Numbered from the stretch's first letter, positions 25,277-33,798 are shown. The stretch: DNA of 64,000 nucleotides from Citrobacter telavivensis (GCA_009363175.1 CP045205.1:2604001-2668000), one strand, 5' to 3'. Made by a program: numbers and translations. Notes: generated by a model from the letters alone, not told the origin.

Positions 25277-26809
25277 ATGTCTGGTTCAGCATTTCCACCT
25301 CTGTCCGGATTCAAACTGGTTGTTGCGGCAATCGTGCTCTCGCTCGGGAATTTTATGGTGGTACTCGATACCACCATTACTAACGTCGCGATGCCCACAA
25401 TATCCGGTTACCTGGGCGTGTCGACAACAGAAGGAATCTGGATCATCACCGCCTATGCGGTGGCTGAAGCCATCACGGTGCCGCTGACCGGCTGGCTGGC
25501 GATGCAGTTCGGTCAGGTGCGCGTATTCCTTTTTTCTGTTGTTGCATTTGTGATTTTTTCTGTCTGCTGCGGTCTTTCCTGGTCACTACCGAGCCTGGCC
25601 ATTTTCCGTGTGCTGCAGGGGCTTGCCGGTGGCCCGCTGATCCCGCTTTCTTCCACGTTGCTGCTTGCAGCCTTCCCGAAGAAACAGGCCAACATTGCCG
25701 TGGCGCTCTGGGGAATGATGACGGTAGTAGCGCCTATATTCGGTCCGATACTGGGTGGGCTTATCTCGGATAACTGGAGCTGGCAGTGGGTATTTTACAT
25801 CAATATCGGCTTTGGTCTGATTGTGGGGTTTGGGACCTGGTGGGTGCTGAAGGGGAAAGAAACACATATCAGCCGTTCCCGGCTGGACAGCGTGGGGCTG
25901 GGTCTGCTCGTCATCTTTGTGGCAGCCTTTCAGATCATGCTGGATAAAGGACGTGAACTGGACTGGTTTTCCTCGGATATTATCATTGTCTGCGCCATTG
26001 TGGCCGCTATTGCCCTGATCTCGCTGATTATCTGGGAGCTCACCGCTGAGCAACCGGTGCTGGATCTGAGCGTATTTAAGTCACGTAACTGGGTGGTATC
26101 TACCGTCACGCTCTGTCTGATGTTCGGTATTTTCTTCGGGAATATCGTGCTGACCCCCCTCTGGTTACAGCAATGGATGGGATACACGGCAACCTGGGCC
26201 GGGTATGCGACGGGCCCCATGGGGATCCTGGCCGTCCTGAGCTCGCCCATAATTGGTCGTCTGCTGCCGAAGGTCGATCCCCGTCTGCTGGTGAGCTATG
26301 GCATGGGGGTACTGGCGGTCTCCTTTGTGATGCGTGCCCTGCTGACGTCGCAGGCTGACTTTATGTCAGTTGCCGTTCCCATGTTCGTTCTGGGGGCCGG
26401 AGTTCCCGCCTGCCTTATCACGCTCACCTCGCTGGGCGTGTCCGAACTGCCGCCGGAGAAAGTGGCAGCCGGTTCCGGGCTGCAGAACTTCCTGCGTGTC
26501 ATGTGCATGGCGGTAGGCTCTTCCCTGACCCAGACCTACTGGGAACATATGACAAAATTTAACCGAGCGGAGCTGGTGACGGCAATCAATCCTGACGTGC
26601 CAGGGATTGTCAGCAACACGCTGGGCGCGGCCGGTATTCCGACAGACACGTCAGCGGCTCTGTTTTCGAGAATGATCGACAGTCAGGCCATCATGCTGGC
26701 AACGAACGATTTCTATCAGTCGGCCACCGTTCTGATGCTGGGGTCCATAGGCATTATCTGGCTAATCAAAAAACCGAAAGGGCCGCTTCAGAAGATGTCG
26801 GGCCATTAA
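25277..26809 (+). CDS. EmrB-type DHA2 drug:H+ antiporter
   Basis: The product is 510 residues with about 14 membrane helices, as in DHA2 transporters. Motif A-like and antiporter motif C-like parts are visible: NFMVVLDTTITNVAMPTISG in helix 1, LAMQFGQVRVFLFSV in loop 2-3, and GMMTVVAPIFGPILGGLISD in helix 5. EmrB-type pumps export hydrophobic acids, uncouplers and antibiotics through EmrA. The start is 3 nt after emrA. The substrate cannot be told from sequence. Confidence 0.93.
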   Translation: MSGSAFPPLSGFKLVVAAIVLSLGNFMVVLDTTITNVAMPTISGYLGVSTTEGIWIITAYAVAEAITVPLTGWLAMQFGQVRVFLFSVVAFVIFSVCCGLSWSLPSLAIFRVLQGLAGGPLIPLSSTLLLAAFPKKQANIAVALWGMMTVVAPIFGPILGGLISDNWSWQWVFYINIGFGLIVGFGTWWVLKGKETHISRSRLDSVGLGLLVIFVAAFQIMLDKGRELDWFSSDIIIVCAIVAAIALISLIIWELTAEQPVLDLSVFKSRNWVVSTVTLCLMFGIFFGNIVLTPLWLQQWMGYTATWAGYATGPMGILAVLSSPIIGRLLPKVDPRLLVSYGMGVLAVSFVMRALLTSQADFMSVAVPMFVLGAGVPACLITLTSLGVSELPPEKVAAGSGLQNFLRVMCMAVGSSLTQTYWEHMTKFNRAELVTAINPDVPGIVSNTLGAAGIPTDTSAALFSRMIDSQAIMLATNDFYQSATVLMLGSIGIIWLIKKPKGPLQKMSGH

Positions 26810-26914
26810 ATAACAGGAATGGCGGTAGCGGGAATGAGAAGGGCAGAGTATCTCCCCGTGAAAAGGTTTCATTATTTATTGCCGGTCTGCAAGTCCGTGA
26901 AATGAGGTTGTCCC

Positions 26915-27841
26915 ATGCGATATCATAAATATAAGACCATTGTGAAATGCCTGCCGGTAATAACAGGGACGTTATTACTAAGCGGATGTCATGCTGTTTT
27001 ACTTGATCCCAAAGGGCAAATCGCTATTGAACAACGGGCGCTAATCATTACGGCTTTTTGTCTGATGTTAGTGGTCGTTATTCCCGTGGTTCTGATGGCA
27101 GTTGTGTTTACCTGGAAATACCGGACCACGAATACCACGGCGAAATATACGCCTGACTGGTCCCACTCCAATAAAGTGGAGGCGGTGGTCTGGACGGTGC
27201 CCGTCCTGATTATTCTGTTTCTGGCCGTGCTGACATGGAAGTCCACCCATGCGCTTGACCCATCCAGGCCACTGACCTCTGCGGTGAAACCCATCGATAT
27301 CGAAGTCATCTCCCTGGACTGGAAATGGTTGTTTATTTATCCCCAACAGGGCATTGCCACCGTCAATCAGATTATATTCCCGGTAAATACTCCCTTGAAT
27401 TTGCGTATTACATCCAATTCCGTGATGAATGGCTTTTTTATTCCGGCACTCGGCAGCCAGATTTATGCGATGCCGGGCATGCAGACCCGGCTGCATCTGA
27501 TCGCCGGTGAAACGGGAACCTTCAACGGAATCTCGTCCAGTTACAGCGGCAGGGGCTTTTCCGGCATGAAATTTAAAGCGACTGCCGTACCGGATAATAC
27601 CGCGTTTGAACAGTGGATCGCTGATGTGAAGAAATCACCGGATATGCTGCTCGGTCCGGCTGATTTTGAAAAACTGGCTGAGCCTGACGAAAACCACCCG
27701 GTTGAATTCTTCTCTGTCATCGATCCGACGTTGTTCAGATACGTGACTGAAAAATTTAAAGCACACGATCACGATAAGGAGACGGGAATGACTGGGTCAG
27801 AGCCGGAACAACACCTCTCACACAGAGCGCGGGGAAATTAA
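26915..27841 (+). CDS. cyoA: Cytochrome bo3 quinol oxidase subunit II (CyoA paralogue)
   Basis: The product is 308 residues, a lipoprotein (LLLSGC, Cys25) with two membrane helices (about 42-65 and 87-110) and a periplasmic cupredoxin domain without the CuA cysteine ligands, as expected of quinol oxidases. Signature strings include ALLDPKG-like VLLDPKGQIAIEQRAL, SHSNKVEAVVWTVPVLII and SLDWKWLFIYPQQGIATVN. It is recognisably CyoA but much diverged from the core-genome copy as I remember it. It lies 105 nt after the pump gene with no clear terminator between, so it may share the TetR-controlled transcript. Confidence 0.93.
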   Translation: MRYHKYKTIVKCLPVITGTLLLSGCHAVLLDPKGQIAIEQRALIITAFCLMLVVVIPVVLMAVVFTWKYRTTNTTAKYTPDWSHSNKVEAVVWTVPVLIILFLAVLTWKSTHALDPSRPLTSAVKPIDIEVISLDWKWLFIYPQQGIATVNQIIFPVNTPLNLRITSNSVMNGFFIPALGSQIYAMPGMQTRLHLIAGETGTFNGISSSYSGRGFSGMKFKATAVPDNTAFEQWIADVKKSPDMLLGPADFEKLAEPDENHPVEFFSVIDPTLFRYVTEKFKAHDHDKETGMTGSEPEQHLSHRARGN

Positions 27842-27843
27842 TT

Positions 27844-29841
27844 ATGCTCACAGGAAAACTGACGCTGGATGCCATACCTGAGGACCCGATTGTCAGGGTG
27901 ACGATCGTTGCTATTCTGATACTTGGTGTGGCAATTGTTGCCGCCATCACATATTACGGTAAGTGGAAATATTTATGGTCCGAATGGCTGACCTCCGTTG
28001 ACCATAAAAAGCTCGGGATCATGTACATCATCGTCGCGTTCGTGATGTTACTGCGCGGCTTTTCCGATGCAATCATGATGCGCAGCCAGCAGGTACTGGC
28101 CTCATCCGGAGTGGAAGGGGCGGGGTATCTGCCGCCCTGGCACTACGATCAAATTTTTACGGGTCACGGTGTAATCATGATTTTTTTCGTGGCGATGCCT
28201 TTCGTTATCGGCCTGATGAATATTGTGGTGCCCCTGCAGATTGGCGCGCGTGATGTGGCTTTTCCTTTCCTGAACAACCTGAGTTTCTGGTTAACGGTGG
28301 TAGGCGTGGTGCTGGTTAATCTCTGCCTGGGAGTGGGGGAGTTTGCGACCACCGGCTGGCTGGCATATCCGCCGCTTTCGGAGTTAGCGTACAGTCCCGG
28401 TGTCGGGGTGGATTACTGGATATGGACACTCCAGCTGTCGGGGATCGGGACCACACTGACCGGGATTAACTTCTTCGTCACCATATTGAAAATGCGTGCA
28501 CCGGGTATGACGATGTTTAAGATGCCGGTGTTCACCTGGGCGTCGTTGTGTACCAACGTGCTGATTATCGCTTCTTTCCCTGTGCTGACCGTCACGCTGA
28601 CATTGCTGACCCTTGACCGCTATCTGGGCTTCCATTTCTTCACCAATGATATGGGCGGCAACATGATGATGTACGTCAACCTGATTTGGGCGTGGGGCCA
28701 TCCGGAAGTGTATATCCTGGTGTTGCCGGTCTTCGGGGTCTACTCGGAAGTGGTGGCAACCTTTTCCAGGAAACGTCTGTTCGGTTATACCTCGCTGGTG
28801 TGGGCAACGGTCGCCATCACTTTGCTTTCCTTCCTGGTATGGCTGCATCACTTCTTCACCATGGGAGCCGGTGCGAACGTTAACGCCTTCTTCGGGATCA
28901 TGACGATGATTATCGCTATCCCGACTGGTGTGAAAATCTTCAACTGGTTGTTCACCATGTATCAGGGGCGCATTCAGATGCACTCCGCTATGTTATGGAC
29001 GGTAGGTTTTATTGTCACCTTTTCTATAGGGGGGATGACCGGCGTCCTGCTGGCCGTGCCGGGAGCTGACTTTGTCCTGCACAACAGCCTGTTCCTGATT
29101 GCCCACTTCCATAATGTCATTATCGGCGGAGTGGTGTTCGGCAGTATGGCTGGTGTGTCCTACTGGTTCCCGAAAGCGACGGGGTTCACCCTGAATGAAA
29201 AATGGAACAAGAGGGCGTTCTGGTTCTGGATCATCGGATTTTATGTGGCGTTTATGCCGCTCTATGTGCTGGGGTTCATGGGGATGACCCGCCGCTTGAG
29301 TCAGAATATTGACCCCCAGTTCCATCCCCTGCTGGTCGTGGCAGCCAGCGGTGCTGCGCTGATAGCCTGCGGGATACTGTGCCAGGTCATTATGTTCTGG
29401 GTGTCGGTGCGCGACCGCCACGAAAACCGAGATATGACCGGCGACCCGTGGGGCGGACGGACACTGGAGTGGTCCACCTCTTCCCCGCCGCCATTCTATA
29501 ACTTTGCTGAAGTGCCTTTTGTCCACGAACGTGATGCGTTCTGGGAAATGAAGGAAAGAGGGGAGGCATACAAGCAACCTGCTAACTATGCCGAAATCCA
29601 TATGCCGAAAAACAGCGGGGCGGGGCTGATTATTGGTCTGCTCTGCATCGGGTTTGGCTTCGGGGCTATCTGGCATATCTGGTGGCTGGCGGGATTGTCA
29701 TTCCTCGGGATTATCCTGACCTGGGTTATTAAAAGCTTCGATGAAGATGTGGATTATTACGTACCCGTCGCCGAGATAAAAAAAATCGAGGATCAGCACT
29801 TTGCAGAAATAAACAAAGCCGGTGTGACATATGGTAAGTGA
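27844..29841 (+). CDS. cyoB: Cytochrome bo3 quinol oxidase subunit I (CyoB paralogue)
   Basis: The product is 665 residues, the haem-copper catalytic subunit. Haem and CuB histidines are kept: H108 (FTGHGVIMIFF), the His-Tyr pair WGHPEVYILV, the HH of VWLHHFFTMGAG, and AHFHNV. Of the quinol-site residues known in E. coli CyoB, the equivalents R71, D75, H100 and Q103 are present. The residue just before that His is Trp (PPWHYDQ) instead of His. The K-channel Lys (PTGVKIFNW) is present. It oxidises ubiquinol, reduces oxygen and pumps protons in the inner membrane. The start is 2 nt after cyoA. Confidence 0.95.
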   Translation: MLTGKLTLDAIPEDPIVRVTIVAILILGVAIVAAITYYGKWKYLWSEWLTSVDHKKLGIMYIIVAFVMLLRGFSDAIMMRSQQVLASSGVEGAGYLPPWHYDQIFTGHGVIMIFFVAMPFVIGLMNIVVPLQIGARDVAFPFLNNLSFWLTVVGVVLVNLCLGVGEFATTGWLAYPPLSELAYSPGVGVDYWIWTLQLSGIGTTLTGINFFVTILKMRAPGMTMFKMPVFTWASLCTNVLIIASFPVLTVTLTLLTLDRYLGFHFFTNDMGGNMMMYVNLIWAWGHPEVYILVLPVFGVYSEVVATFSRKRLFGYTSLVWATVAITLLSFLVWLHHFFTMGAGANVNAFFGIMTMIIAIPTGVKIFNWLFTMYQGRIQMHSAMLWTVGFIVTFSIGGMTGVLLAVPGADFVLHNSLFLIAHFHNVIIGGVVFGSMAGVSYWFPKATGFTLNEKWNKRAFWFWIIGFYVAFMPLYVLGFMGMTRRLSQNIDPQFHPLLVVAASGAALIACGILCQVIMFWVSVRDRHENRDMTGDPWGGRTLEWSTSSPPPFYNFAEVPFVHERDAFWEMKERGEAYKQPANYAEIHMPKNSGAGLIIGLLCIGFGFGAIWHIWWLAGLSFLGIILTWVIKSFDEDVDYYVPVAEIKKIEDQHFAEINKAGVTYGK

Positions 29842-30448
29842 AGCCCTGGATTCATCCTTCCGCACCCGTGCTGAGCACGGGCATCAGGGTACAGGTACCA
29901 GTAAGGTCTTCGGCTTCTGGATCTACCTGATGAGCGACTGCATTATCTTCGCCACCCAGTTCGCGACTTACGGCGTCATGGTTCATAACATTGCAGGTGG
30001 TCCGGCGGGTAAGGATATTTTCGAACCTCCGTTTGTACTGGCGGAAACTGTGCTGCTTCTGTTTAGCTCGATTACCTATGGTTTTGCTGTTATCAGCATG
30101 GATAAAGACCGCGAGGGCGGTGTACTTGGATGGCTGACCCTGACATTTCTGTGTGGTCTGGGTTTTATCGGAATGGAAGTCTGGGAGTTCAGTCACCTGA
30201 CTGCTGAGGGTTTCGGCCCACAGCGCAGTGGCTTCCTGTCAGCGCTATTTACTCTGGTGGGCACCCATGGTCTGCATGTGACATGTGGACTGATCTGGAT
30301 GCTGCTCCTGATGTATCAGGTTGCCCGACGAGGTCTGTCAGGATTCAGTCGCCCCCGTCTGATATGCCTGAGTCTGTTCTGGCATTTCCTCGATGTCATC
30401 TGGATTTGCGTGTTCAGTATTGTTTACCTGATGGGAGCAATGCCATGA
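29831..30448 (+). CDS. cyoC: Cytochrome bo3 quinol oxidase subunit III (CyoC paralogue)
   Basis: The product is 205 residues with five membrane helices, beginning KVFGFWIYLMSDCIIFATQF and including IGMEVWEFSHLTAEGFGPQR and THGLHVTCGLIWML, which match CyoC. It overlaps the end of cyoB by 11 nt, the same tight arrangement as in core cyo operons. Subunit III stabilises the oxidase and its proton uptake path. Confidence 0.94.
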   Translation: MVSEALDSSFRTRAEHGHQGTGTSKVFGFWIYLMSDCIIFATQFATYGVMVHNIAGGPAGKDIFEPPFVLAETVLLLFSSITYGFAVISMDKDREGGVLGWLTLTFLCGLGFIGMEVWEFSHLTAEGFGPQRSGFLSALFTLVGTHGLHVTCGLIWMLLLMYQVARRGLSGFSRPRLICLSLFWHFLDVIWICVFSIVYLMGAMP

Positions 30449-30768
30449 GACATTCTGCAGACGCACAGGGCGTAGCTTACGGCAATACGATGTCTTATAT
30501 AACCGGCTTTCTCCTGTCGATCATTCTGACGGCGATCCCGTTCTGGCTGGTTATGGACAGTGGTGTTTCCGCAGGGATCATCGCAGGCGGGGTCATGACG
30601 TGTGCCGTTGTTCAGGTGCTGGTACATCTGGTGTATTTTCTTCACCTGAATGCTTCTTCTGAAATGCGCTGGAACCTCGTAACCATTGTCTTTTCCGCTG
30701 TCATTATCTTTATCATTATTACCGGGTCGTTGTGGATCATGTGGAATCTCAATCATCAGATGATGTGA
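30445..30768 (+). CDS. cyoD: Cytochrome bo3 quinol oxidase subunit IV (CyoD paralogue)
   Basis: The product is 107 residues from ATG 30445, which overlaps the cyoC stop as ATGA. Three membrane helices are visible, with YITGFLLSIILTAIPFWLVM, VQVLVHLVYFLHLN and WIMWNLNHQMM at the end, all typical of CyoD. No cyoE (haem O synthase) follows, so the complex must use haem O made by the host. Confidence 0.93.
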   Translation: MRHSADAQGVAYGNTMSYITGFLLSIILTAIPFWLVMDSGVSAGIIAGGVMTCAVVQVLVHLVYFLHLNASSEMRWNLVTIVFSAVIIFIIITGSLWIMWNLNHQMM

Positions 30769-30822
30769 ACAGGGCTTTGGCCTTTCTGTTATTCCTGTCT
30801 GCCTCATTGTGGGGGGCTATAT

Positions 30823-31215
30823 ATGGACATAAAAAAAATACGGAAGGAAAAGATAAACCGACTTGTGGTGTATGAAATTATGCAATGGATTGATGAGCAT
30901 CTGGAGGAGCCGCTGAAGGTTGAGGATGTTTCTGCAAAAGCTGGTTATTCAAAATGGCATTTTCAACGGATGTTCAAGGAGGTGGCAGGAATAAGTCTAG
31001 GGAAATATATAAAGCTTGAAAAACTAAGACGTGCTTGTTTTTTACTGGAGAATACGGATATACCCGTCATAGAGGTGTGCTTTATGCTCGGGTTTACCAG
31101 TCAGCAGGTATTTACCCGAGCGATGAGAAATGAAATGCATCATACACCAGGGGCTGTCAGAAGGAATAAACCTGTTCTGAAAAAGAGTTCTGGTATAAAG
31201 CGTGATGAGTTATAA
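30823..31215 (+). CDS. AraC-family activator of the MarA/RamA/SoxS type
   Basis: The product is 130 residues and consists only of the two-helix-turn-helix AraC DNA-binding domain, like MarA and RamA: EIMQWIDEHLEEPLKVEDVS, AKAGYSKWHFQRMFKEVAG, then LLENTDIPVIEVCFMLGF and the second recognition helix TSQQVFTRAMR. Proteins of this type switch on efflux and stress genes, including acrAB-tolC. It lies 54 nt after cyoD and may activate the cargo block or host multidrug genes; its level would set the response since it has no ligand domain. Confidence 0.92.
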   Translation: MDIKKIRKEKINRLVVYEIMQWIDEHLEEPLKVEDVSAKAGYSKWHFQRMFKEVAGISLGKYIKLEKLRRACFLLENTDIPVIEVCFMLGFTSQQVFTRAMRNEMHHTPGAVRRNKPVLKKSSGIKRDEL

Positions 31216-31310
31216 CCCTCTGTGAATATCATACCCCTCATTGTTTTGTTCTAAAATTACAGGGCGGATTTTAATACCAACTGACAAGGATAAATGGAAG
31301 GGGAAATACC

Positions 31311-31382
31311 ATGAAGAAGATACAGAAAAATAACAACAGCATCTGCGTTGTCAGATGCTGTTGTTATCGTAATCCTGATTAG
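31311..31382 (+). CDS. Possible 23-residue Cys-rich mini-ORF across a hairpin
   Basis: ATG 31311 follows GGAAGGGGAAATACC and opens a 23-codon frame that starts MKKIQKNNNS and contains CVVRCCC; its codons cover the perfect hairpin at 31331-31366. It may be chance, a leader peptide, or the remains of a deleted gene's start. Confidence 0.2.
   Translation: MKKIQKNNNSICVVRCCCYRNPD
31331..31366 (-). terminator. Intrinsic terminator of the integrase gene
   Basis: TAACAACAGCATCTG (31331-31345) pairs perfectly with its complement at 31352-31366, loop 6 nt. On the minus strand the stem runs into TTATTTTT. It lies 29 nt beyond the integrase stop. Confidence 0.85.
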
Positions 31383-31394
31383 TTTTTTGCTGAC

Positions 31395-32663
31395 TCAGGT
31401 AGCTTCATGACTGATATTTTTACTATATATATATGGGGGAACATAGTTTTCCCGGCACGTATAAAGATAATCAGACCACCACTGCATCATCGCTTTACGG
31501 GCTTCCAGATGTTCAGCTTTGTGGATATAAGCTATCCGCACGCTGTTGCGTTCCTGATGACTCATTTGGCGTTCAACAGCATCCTTCGACCAGAGTCCGG
31601 ATTCCATTAAGGCGCTGCATGCCATTGCCCGAAAGCCATGGCCGCAAATGTCCATTTTTGTGTCATAGCCCATCAGTCGCAGTGCCTTGTTGACTGTATT
31701 TTCACACATTGGCCTGTAAGGGTTATGGTCACCGGGGAACACCAGTTCCAGATGACCTGAGATTTCCTCTACTTGTTTCAGGATAACGATGGCTTGCCGG
31801 GATAATGGAACAATGTGGGGCGTGCGCATTTTGGCTCCGCGTCCTGAATAACGAACACCGGGAAGAGCTTCGCGGGTAGCGGGGATGGTCCAGATACAGT
31901 TCCTGAAATCAAACTCGCTCCATCGGGCGAAACGCAGTTCACTGGAACGGATAAACAGGTGAAGGGTCAGAAGGACCGCTTGACGGGTTAACCCTCGTCC
32001 CTGCTGATAACCATCAATGCGCCCCAGCAATTCCGGCAGGCGTTCCAGCGGCAGGGCGGGGTAGTGGCGCTTAACGGGGGGCGCTGTCACGCCGTCAAGG
32101 TTTGCCGCCGGGTTGCTGTCAATGAATCCCTGATGAACCGCATGACGCATGATGTTACAGAGGTGCTGCCGCGTGCGGGACGCGACTTCCAGCAGACCTT
32201 TTTTCTCAATGCTTTTCAGCAGGTCAATGAAATGACGGGGTTTAAGTTCCGTGACGGACAGATGTCCGATAACCGGAAAAATATGATTGTGCATGCTGGC
32301 AAGCAGACGGTCAGCGGTATTCTGCGACCATTTTTTATTGCTTTTATGCCACGCCAGCGCCACTGTCTTAAAGACCTTTTCCGGTGAGCGGGCGGCTCTT
32401 TCGGCTATACGTTGCTGAGCGGGGTTAATGTTCTGCGCCAGCAACTTGCGGATACCGTCTCGTTGTTGCCGGGCGTCGGAAAGGGATACATCGGGATAAG
32501 CGCCTAAGCCAAGGCGGGATTCTTTACCGTTAATTCGATACTTAAGATACCAGAGACGTGAGCCGCCTGGATTGACCAAGAGGTATAGACCGTGTGAATC
32601 GGAGACTTTGAAGGATTTTTCAGAAGGCTTGAGACTGCGGATTTTCGTGTCGTTGAGAGACAT
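31395..32663 (-). CDS. int: P4-type tyrosine integrase of the ICE
   Basis: The product is 422 residues from ATG 32663; a longer frame to 32714 lacks support. The DUF4102 N-terminal arm-binding domain is present (NDTKIRSLKPSEKSFKVSDS, GLYLLVNPGGSRLWYLKYR). Catalytic residues of the C-terminal domain are all visible: R239 (IRSSELRFARW), H342 and R345 (HGFRAMA), H369 (MSHQERN) and Y379 (AYIHKAEHLEAR). It should integrate and excise the ICE at the tRNA-Asn 3' end, which lies 162 nt from its start. It closely resembles the integrases of high-pathogenicity islands. Confidence 0.95.
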   Translation of the reverse strand: MSLNDTKIRSLKPSEKSFKVSDSHGLYLLVNPGGSRLWYLKYRINGKESRLGLGAYPDVSLSDARQQRDGIRKLLAQNINPAQQRIAERAARSPEKVFKTVALAWHKSNKKWSQNTADRLLASMHNHIFPVIGHLSVTELKPRHFIDLLKSIEKKGLLEVASRTRQHLCNIMRHAVHQGFIDSNPAANLDGVTAPPVKRHYPALPLERLPELLGRIDGYQQGRGLTRQAVLLTLHLFIRSSELRFARWSEFDFRNCIWTIPATREALPGVRYSGRGAKMRTPHIVPLSRQAIVILKQVEEISGHLELVFPGDHNPYRPMCENTVNKALRLMGYDTKMDICGHGFRAMACSALMESGLWSKDAVERQMSHQERNSVRIAYIHKAEHLEARKAMMQWWSDYLYTCRENYVPPYIYSKNISHEAT

Positions 32664-32823
32664 ATGGGGGTCACTCCATAATCGAACCAAACTGACCCCA
32701 AATCTGACCACCAAATTCTCCCGATGCGGAGGATAAAATCAAAATGCATCGGGAAGAGTTTTCACGCTAACCTGTTGAACCAACATCATATAATGATTCG
32801 CAAGGATGCATGAAAGCAGGAAA

Positions 32824-32840
32824 TTGGCTCCTCTGACTGG
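32824..32840. other. Attachment site (17-bp att core in tRNA-Asn 3' end)
   Basis: The minus-strand sequence CCAGTCAGAGGAGCCAA at the end of tRNA-Asn is the 17-bp core used by high-pathogenicity-island integrases (recalled from the literature). The chromosome resumes on the tRNA side; the matching copy at the other ICE end is outside this window. Confidence 0.8.
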
Positions 32841-32900
32841 ACTCGAACCAGTGACATACGGATTAACAGTCCGCCGTTCTACCGACTGAACTACAGAGGA
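32825..32900 (-). tRNA. tRNA-Asn (GTT)
   Basis: The 76-nt gene is on the minus strand: TCCTCTGTAG acceptor/D start, anticodon loop ACTGTTAAT with GTT, TGGTTCGAGTCCAG T-arm, GAGGAGCCA end with encoded CCA. It is the ICE insertion target, and its 3' end is restored by the att core, so it should remain functional. Which asn copy it is cannot be fixed from the tRNA alone; neighbours suggest asnT. Confidence 0.97.
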
Positions 32901-33000
32901 ATCGTGTGAACGAGGCGCATGATACTGACCTCACTACGGCGTGTCAACAGTAAAATTAGCACGCCTTTTCAAGTGGTTAATTAATCCTCAATGCGAGGGA

Positions 33001-33798
33001 TCAGTGAACCTGCGCGGGGTTATACGAGTCATCGTCTTCGCTATCACGAAGGCGTTGCAGAGGATCCTGCTGATAAAACTGGCAGAAGCGTTGCCACAGC
33101 GCGGGGAACCGTGGCGCAAAGAGCTCCGGGGCACTGAAGAAATACTCTGACAGGACGGCAAAACATTCCGCCGGATCGCTTGCCGCATAGGCGTCAATAC
33201 TCGACGCGGTTTCACCGACCAGATCAATTTCATCCTGAATATTGTTCATAGCGGCGTGTAGGTCATGTTCCCAACTGGCAACTTCCCGCAGAGGAATCAG
33301 CGGGATGCCGCTGGCGCGATCGCCATTACGCATGTCCAGTTTATGGGCAACTTCATGAATAATCAGGTTAAATCCTGAGGCGTCAAAAGAGTCCTGAATA
33401 TCCAGCCAGTTCAGGATGATCGGCCCTTGCTGCCAGCTTTGTCCGGACTGAACGACGCGCTGGTTATGGACCAGGCCAATATCATCTTCCCATTCGTCAT
33501 CGACAACAAAGGGAGCAGGGTAGATCAGCACTTCATGAAAGCCATCCAGCCATTCGATACCCAGTTCCAGAACCGGTAGACAGAAAAGCAGAGCGATGCG
33601 TGCGCTTTTCAGCGAGTCGAGTTCGAAACCCTGAAGGGCGACCAGCCTTTTTTGTTGCAGGAATCGCTCTGCCAGCGCAATGAGTCTGGCTTGTTCTTGC
33701 GCAGTCAAGGTCACAAGCAGGGGGATCGCAAGGGCTTCCTCCCACTGGGCAGATTCATTTTGCGCGGAGTCTTGTGCTTTCCAGGGCCACTTAATCAT
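33001..33798 (-). CDS. mtfA: Mlc titration factor MtfA, zinc metallopeptidase
   Basis: The product is 265 residues, with a zincin motif HEVAHKLD in LIIHEVAHKLDMRNGDRASG and a third-ligand region SDPAECFAVLSEYFF, as in MtfA (YeeI). In E. coli MtfA binds and inactivates the repressor Mlc and so raises ptsG expression, and it has peptidase activity. Its position beside asn and ser tRNA genes is conserved in enterobacteria. Confidence 0.95.
   Translation of the reverse strand: MIKWPWKAQDSAQNESAQWEEALAIPLLVTLTAQEQARLIALAERFLQQKRLVALQGFELDSLKSARIALLFCLPVLELGIEWLDGFHEVLIYPAPFVVDDEWEDDIGLVHNQRVVQSGQSWQQGPIILNWLDIQDSFDASGFNLIIHEVAHKLDMRNGDRASGIPLIPLREVASWEHDLHAAMNNIQDEIDLVGETASSIDAYAASDPAECFAVLSEYFFSAPELFAPRFPALWQRFCQFYQQDPLQRLRDSEDDDSYNPAQVH

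Larger units (their letters stand above)
1..32840. mobile_element. Integrative and conjugative element at tRNA-Asn (right part; left end outside window)
   Basis: A P4-type integrase sits next to the 3' end of tRNA-Asn, and everything to its left is accessory: a complete VirB-type secretion system, a MOBC relaxase with coupling protein, ArdC, and cargo. Known high-pathogenicity-island ICEs of Yersinia, E. coli and Klebsiella use the same tRNA-Asn 17-bp target and a similar transfer block, so this is inferred to be a relative with different cargo. No yersiniabactin genes are in the window. Base composition is patchy: the first 3 kb and 20.0-22.4 kb are AT-rich, while the transfer and pump genes are GC-richer. 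The second copy of the attachment repeat was not found inside the window. Confidence 0.85.

Noticed and set aside
1..32840. Yersiniabactin or other siderophore island genes, suggested by the tRNA-Asn target
   Set aside because: No irp, ybt or fyuA-like sequence is present in the visible part; only the integrase, att core and transfer genes resemble that island family.
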